From contig JAKSGN010000016.1 in assembly GCA_024180945.1 (NCBI GenBank), positions 62,001-126,000 of the forward strand: 64,000 nt of DNA. The letters run 5' to 3'. The notes under the pieces were generated by a model. The model worked only from the letters and a program-made list of their open reading frames with translations. It was not told where the DNA came from and searched no databases. Shown here piece by piece: positions 57,678-64,000 of this stretch. This stretch comes from Macrophomina tecta (Eukaryota > Ascomycota > Dothideomycetes > Botryosphaeriales > Botryosphaeriaceae). The position numbers were made by a program, and so were the translations under genes. Positions within the stretch are counted from its first letter, which is position 1. The number at the start of each line of letters is the position of its first letter.

Positions 57678-60600
57678 GTTATAAGCCCGGATATGCGTTT
57701 GATGCCTTCTGCCATCTAAAGCATTATCTATAACTACTTTCTAGTCGTTCTAAGGCATCTAGTCGACATCCGAAGCGGCTTAAGCACACGGTGCCACCAG
57801 CAACACGCAACCTCAACCGTTATCAGCCAACCAAAGGTATATACTACGGTATAATAATAGCTAATAATAGCTAACCGCACCTATTATAGCGTAGCTACGC
57901 GCATAAGCGAGTTACAGCTAACAGCATTATTGCGTTTCTAAGCGATTAGTCGATCCATTCGGCCCGTTTTACCGTGTGACCGACGAACCGATCCAATTAA
58001 CAACGCATTAAAATCAACAACCATAACGTTCTCGAAGCCAATAATCATTTTAAAAGGCTCTTAAGACTAGGATATCTGGTTTAACCTTATCCAATCACGC
58101 GCATAACGCGCTAATATATTTAAATACATCGATCCGAGCAAGTCGGAACGTCCAGCACAATTCGCGGTACCGGTTAAGCCGACTCGACAATAAGAATAGA
58201 TAATCGACTATTACCGTCTCGATCTCGACAACTACAAGGAGGAAAAGAAGGACTACGAGCGTACCCATAAAGAAATCAACGACCTTTTAACGGTTATTAA
58301 TAACTCCGTAGGAGCCTCGCTTTAACTGATTCTTTAGAATCTTCCTAATACACACCCTTATTATTAACTCAGAGCCCTGTAAGTAAGGATTAAGCCATCC
58401 ACTACTACGCAGAAACGCCTTATCGTTAACTAGCTTCGCTAGCTAGAAAAGCCTCCTAATAATTAAAATATAGATAAGTAGCTAAACTAATAAAAAGAAA
58501 TAGTTTACAAAGCTAAAGCCCTAAAGATACTGGAGATTATATTAAAATAAAATATCGATGCCTTTCTTAATTTACTTCTTTCGTACGACTCTAAATATAC
58601 TATAATAGCTATCAGAGAGTCTTCCAAAATAGTAGACACCGAACTAAAGATCACCAACTATATTACCGATTACTAAGAGCACGTAAGGCGCAAGTAAGTA
58701 GCCTAAGGCAAAGGCACTACTCGAATAACAATAATAGTAATGCTTCGTGGCAAACCCCAATCAGGAGGTCCACTACTAAGGCTATGCCTATATAGTATAC
58801 TTTACTAGATAGCTAAATGCTACTACCTAAATGAATAAATACGCCCATCAGAGTAGAAGCCAAAGAAGAATATTTAGGCTTAACTTTAAAAGAAGATAAG
58901 TAATCCACGTACTAAAGTAATAGTTAAACGTGTACTAGCCAGAGAAGCTAAAGAAGACGAACTTACTAATAAGAATTAGAATTATTAGGACTTATTAGCA
59001 TAAGCGGAAGATCTATAGAATAAAGATCTAGTAGCGCTTATAGCTATTATTACTATATTCCTTATAGCTAAACGTAGTAAACTAACCACGCTATAGCTTT
59101 TATAGATAGTTAATACTAGCTCCTCGCACTATGTATATAATCGATATATAAAGAAGCGGTTTACCAAAACACGTAATATAGGCCCTAATAACTATATTAT
59201 AAGCGGTAACACACGCATTCTAGTAGAAGCGTTTGGCACTATTACTATTAAGACTTATTATTACTTAACGCAACGAATTCTAATACTACTAGATACTACT
59301 TACGTACTATTATTTATAGCCAACCTCGTGTCAGTTACCAAGGTAAATAAAAAAGGGGTTTACCTTAATATAGGCCGCCTAGTCCTTTATAAGAAAGATA
59401 TTATTACGTACGAACTAACACCCTACTAGAACCTCTACTTTATAGAGCTTAATAAGGCAAAGAATCTAGAGAATTAAATTACTACGAAATTAATAATCTA
59501 TAAGCATCTAGCTAAGTAATAGTATAAAGTCTTTACTTACACATTACCTACCATTATTAAAGCGCTACTAACTACTATAGAGGGTGTAGCTATTACCGAA
59601 GAAGCTATACCGCAGCACTATAATATATACGCTCGAGTTAAGACTTATTAAATTATCTTACGCAATATAATGCCTAAGAAATTATCCTTAGAGCTATTCT
59701 TCTGAATATTATTTAATCTTATTTAGATAATCGAAGCTACTAATAGGTATATATAAATAACGCATCTTAAATATATAGCTACATAGTACACGATTATAAC
59801 AACTTATATTAATAAGAATAACTACATAGACATTATCTTATTAACGGAACGAATAATTAAAAAATGCTTTTAATAAAAAGTAGTCTTCTTATGCTTAAAT
59901 AGAGAAAAGTCCCTAGGAATCGCCTTTTAAAGAGAACTATAAAGGAGAGAAATTACCCTTAAAGTATTAAGTCCTTAAATACCTAAGTAAAACGGCAACG
60001 CTAAACGTTCTAGATAGTTACTTATCTTAAAAGCAAGGATACTGCGAATTAGTAGTAACCTACCTAATTATAACTAGCTTGAATACGTCTATACAGCTAC
60101 CTATATCTTAAACTGAATACCTACTAAAGACCTTAACTAGAAGACTCTATTTAAGATAGTTTATAGTAAAAAGCCAAACGTTAGCCACCTACGTATATAC
60201 GGCTATAAAGTGTATGTACTAAATAAGATAATTCCACATACCTAAAAGCTTTAGAAATAAGCACTAATTAGATACTTAGTTAGATATAACTCTACTAATA
60301 TCTCAAATCTAAATACTAAATATGGATAAGATTATATGCGTCTAAGACGTTACATTCGATAAGGATAGCAAATACTTACCTTACAAAAAAGAGTACTATT
60401 AAGAAGTATTAGAAGCCGAGAAAGAATAAACCCTCGTATACCTATAAATCCATCTAAACGATAACGATCTTATATTATCCTTAGCCTTATTAATGAGTAC
60501 TAAATCTTTAGAGAATAAGTTTCTTAAATTAAGCGAACAGCACTAAGCTATAGAAGCTAGTAGCAGCTATTAACTAAATTCACTTATTTAACTACTAACG

Positions 60601-62230
60601 CTATTACCGTCTATAACGAGTAATAGATTAAACTTATAAGAAGAGTAGCCTAAAAGCAGCCTTTAAGCGTATTAAATGCAAGGCACTAAACCGACTAGTA
60701 ACGAAAGCAGTTAAGTTTAACCTAACTCTAAGCCTAGGCTAGATTTAGAAACCATGCCTATAACGCTCGAATAATATTACTAACCAGCTCCTTAAGCCTT
60801 AGGGGGTAATTAAGAATAATAATTAAGACTTAGATAACTAATACTAGTCTAATACGATACTAATCTAGACTCTATAGCTAGTAGAGGCAACCGAGTACTA
60901 AGAAAATTAAAAATTAGCTCCGAAATAAACCCAAATTCGATTATTTAAGGTAAAAGAACACGTATATTAGCCTATATTATATAATTCCTACTTAATTAGC
61001 ACTTAGATTAAGCCTAGAGGATATCGTTCGCCACTATACTATCTACTATATAAACGCCTCGCCGGCACCAGAACACGCTTCCACCAGAGCTAAAGATGTT
61101 TAAAGAACTTTTAATATATCTACTTAAACCTAAATTCCTAAAAGCGGTAGAAGCCGAACTACGAAAACTCTAGGATAAGGGGGTATAGAGAGTTATTTTA
61201 AAAACAGATGTATAAGATAATACTAAGAAGGTTATACTGCTTACTTAGGTTTTTAAGTATAAATTCGATAAAAACGGCTATCTACTAAAATACAAGGCAC
61301 GCATCTACGTTAGAGGTAATCTATAAATAACCTAAGAAGATACCTTTATAGCTATCCTAGCCTTTCGTATTTTCTGAGCGCTTATAGCTATTATTTACGC
61401 CTTTGACCTTAAAATAAGATAATATAATATTATAAATACGTTTCTGTATATTCTACTTAAGTAAATAATGTACTGCAAGCCACTAAAAGAAATAACGTTA
61501 AAGAATAAATAAGTTCTTTAACTACTTAAAGCGCTATATAGCCTTAAAGAATTACTAGCGCTTTAGTAACGTTACTTCTATAATATACTAACGAAACTCG
61601 GCTTAGAATTAATTCTAGACGCTTTCTATCTTTACGCAAATAGTTACCTTTTTATCTTCTTTTTCGTTAATAATGTTATCGTCACCTATTATAAGGATAA
61701 TGAGCACTACATAGAGATATTTTAGAATAACTTATTCTAGCGCTACGAGATATGTATAATAGGCGAAATCTAGTAGTTTCTTATACTACGTATAGTCCGC
61801 AACCGATAAGAGTGTTTACTCTAGCTATCTTAGGAATCGTACATTAATAGCTTAATTACTAAATATAATGTTAAGGAAGTAAATGCTCTAGTAATACCTT
61901 TACTATAAGATAAGCCTCTTACACTAAATAAAGACTTGCACGTAACGCTATAAGACGTTTATACCTTCTAAAATAAGATAGAATTAGTATAGTTTGCTAT
62001 AATTAGTACGAGAGTGGATATTACCTTTACCGTATTAGCTCTATTAGTGTACCTAACTAATCCTTCCCACTGATACCTCGTACTGGCGTAGAGACTCCTT
62101 AAATACCTTAGAGAAATAAAGAAACTCGCCTTATACTTTAATAGCTTAGTCTACTAGAATAAATAAAATATCTTTATAATTAGTAGTAATGTAGTATACG
62201 CTATTAACGGGAGGGACTCTCCATAAAAGA
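57678..62230 (+). mobile_element. Copia-2 internal region, 3' truncated
   Basis: RIP-degraded Copia gag-pol. Gag lies at 57840-58900 (readable LDLDNYKEEKKDYERTHKEI near 58220-58290), the protease/integrase region at about 59080-60350, and reverse transcriptase from about 61240 (LKYKARIYVRGN, IIYAFDL), with RNase H to about 62230 (VLALLVYLTNPSH near 62030). The 3' LTR is absent; the element stops within RNase H. TAG and TAA codons pervade all frames. Confidence 0.7.
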
Positions 62231-64000
62231 GTGTCTGGTAAGCTAGAGAATAAAGATAACTAAAACCGTATAGAAGATAAGAAGGAGTAAAAGAAGAGTC
62301 TAAAATAACTCTATTATATAGCGTCTTATAGGCGATCGAGTAGAATACTAAAACTAAAAGAACCTATTTTAAAAGAAGAAGAAATACCGCTTCTATATAC
62401 CCCGTAAGTATACTACAAAGTAGTACCTAAACGTTATTATTCTTTTTTTATCTTAAGGGTTATCCTACTTCTTTCTATGCTAGTAAACGTTATCTATTAT
62501 TATACTTCTATAGCCGTATTGCGAAGTATAAGTAAATAAGTTAGTTGTAAGTAGGGAGCCTTTAAAGAATTATATTCTTAGGTACGAATTCTTAGTAGTA
62601 TAGGATTTACCCCTTAGTGGCATTATATACTAGGGGCCCGTGCGTAGCACGTAATAAGCACGTGAAACGCACGGTATAAGTATTCTAAGGATATACTAGG
62701 GCCTATTATTCTAATAATACCCCCTTCTCTAGTAGGAATTGCCCTAATTTCTATTAGAAGGTATTATATTAGTACCTCGTTAAAAAACCTTTAGTAAGGA
62801 AAAAGAGTGCACTCAATTACTATATAGGATATAGTATTATATATTAGCTATAGGCGTTATGTAGTAAGGCGAGTTAGCCTTATTATATAGCCATTACTAT
62901 GAATAATAAACAAAGGATAATAAATTAATAAAAAAATAAGGAAATATATTACTAAGTGGTTATTAGCAATGCTAGCGGTATGCTATACGCACGGAAAATG
63001 TAGGTAATAGTACGTTAGCACAGTTTTTTCTTTATTATTAGATATTATTACTATTAAGAATAATAGAAGTTGGCCTTATATAATAATACTAGTAAATATA
63101 CTAATTAGTAACTTACGCGTGTTAATAATACTTATAGGGTACGAGGTTGTTTTTTCAATAGCTTTAATAGGTATAATAACCCCCCGTACTTTTCTAGATT
63201 TTTATAGTTTAGATTTAGCTTCCCTTCTTTAACTAAAATATCTTTAACTAATATTAACCCTTTTTGTTACTCCTTTCTTCTAAATAACTATTACTATATA
63301 GACCCCTTTCAGCTTTGTTTACTTGGGTTACTTCTACGATAAGCTTCTGCAGACGCCTATTATAAGTAATATAGTAAAGCTTCTCCCTTATCTTTAGCCG
63401 TAGCCTAGTTTAGTAGTAGTATACTATATACATTGCGTGCGCTACTAGGGCACGATGCGCTACCGCGAGGGTAAAGTATAGGTTAATTTTACACCTATAG
63501 AGCTTCTTAGGGGGCTTCGCTAGATCTACTTTAAGAATCTACCCTATACTAAGTATAATTAGTATATAAAGAGTAGTTATAAATATACTCTAGTAAATAT
63601 ACTTTTCTTCTACTTTCCTTACGCTTTTCGTATACTTTTATACTACTTATATTTATTACTAATAATAAAATTTATTTTTAGGTTCCCCCTTAATTTTACT
63701 ATACTACTAATTTACTATCGTTCTATTACAATAGCTTCGATAGCGCTTCTAATATAAAGGTACTAGAGTTTATAGAGAAGAATATACTTACGCTATATAA
63801 GTATACTAGTGCGTTAGAAGAGGCGGTGTCGGCATATAAGAAGTAAAAGGTGAAGAAGATTATAGCTACTAGCGGCTATAGTAACTAGTAGTATACGCAT
63901 AATATATTACGCTCGGAGAATTAGCAGCGTTATTAGGCTAGATTAGATAGAATTATCTTAATAAAGCTAACTAACAAAGTAGTAGATAAGAAGTTTAAGA
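62231..64000. repeat. RIP-degraded repeats, incl. inverted Gypsy-3-type LTR
   Basis: This stretch is AT-rich and rich in TA dinucleotides. About 62450-62716 is the reverse complement of the Gypsy-3 LTR at 10900-11170. The remainder, including a lysine-rich broken frame at 63740-64000, is not classified. No gene is seen. Confidence 0.6.

Noticed and set aside
57678..64000. Search for a core NRPS or PKS gene next to the right block
   Set aside because: No adenylation, condensation, ketosynthase or carrier-protein motif could be read; everything recognisable is degraded retrotransposon.

Overview
The window is nuclear DNA of a filamentous ascomycete. The protein genes carry many short introns of 46 to 128 nt with fungal splice signals. 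They belong to fungal secondary-metabolism families. About 35 kb consists of retrotransposons degraded by C-to-T (CpA to TpA) mutation typical of repeat-induced point mutation (RIP). Every gene model here was spliced by hand, and reading phase closes across all junctions in each one. No RNA genes, CRISPR arrays or prokaryotic features were seen.

Layout. (1) 1-7279, left gene block: the 3' end of a sugar transporter, a cytochrome P450 (minus), an aldehyde dehydrogenase (minus), and a second P450 (plus) that seems to lack its last exon. (2) 7280-9057: a gene-poor transition. (3) 9058-38553: a nest of LTR elements. A Copia element (LTRs 9600-9852 and 31713-31965) is split by a minus-strand Gypsy element, which is itself split by a complete plus-strand Gypsy element (17168-25291). 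A third Gypsy, an almost unmutated solo LTR (14350-14577), a fourth Gypsy and a lightly mutated Copia 3' end are also present. (4) 38554-39959: a pogo/Fot1-type transposase remnant broken by a 233-bp MITE-like insertion. (5) 40181-57009, right gene block of nine genes: GliT-like flavoprotein, GliA-like MFS pump, GliK-like gamma-glutamylcyclotransferase, a second MFS protein, a P450, an AsaB/CmcJ-type oxygenase, a wax-synthase/MBOAT-type acyltransferase, a GliI-like PLP enzyme and an HMT1-like half ABC transporter. (6) 57541-64000: more RIP-degraded elements, led by a second Copia.

The right block looks like the tailoring, resistance and export part of an epipolythiodioxopiperazine (ETP, gliotoxin/sirodesmin-type) gene cluster. 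No NRPS, glutathione transferase, dipeptidase, methyltransferase or regulator gene is visible in the window. Copies or near copies of the palindrome TCGGN3CCGA, reported for ETP clusters, lie roughly 60 to 150 bp upstream of most start codons in this block, suggesting one shared Zn2Cys6 regulator. The GliT-like enzyme has Cys-x-x-His where dithiol oxidases have Cys-x-x-Cys. The block may therefore make or handle an altered, perhaps non-disulfide, product, or be a partial cluster isolated between repeat blocks.
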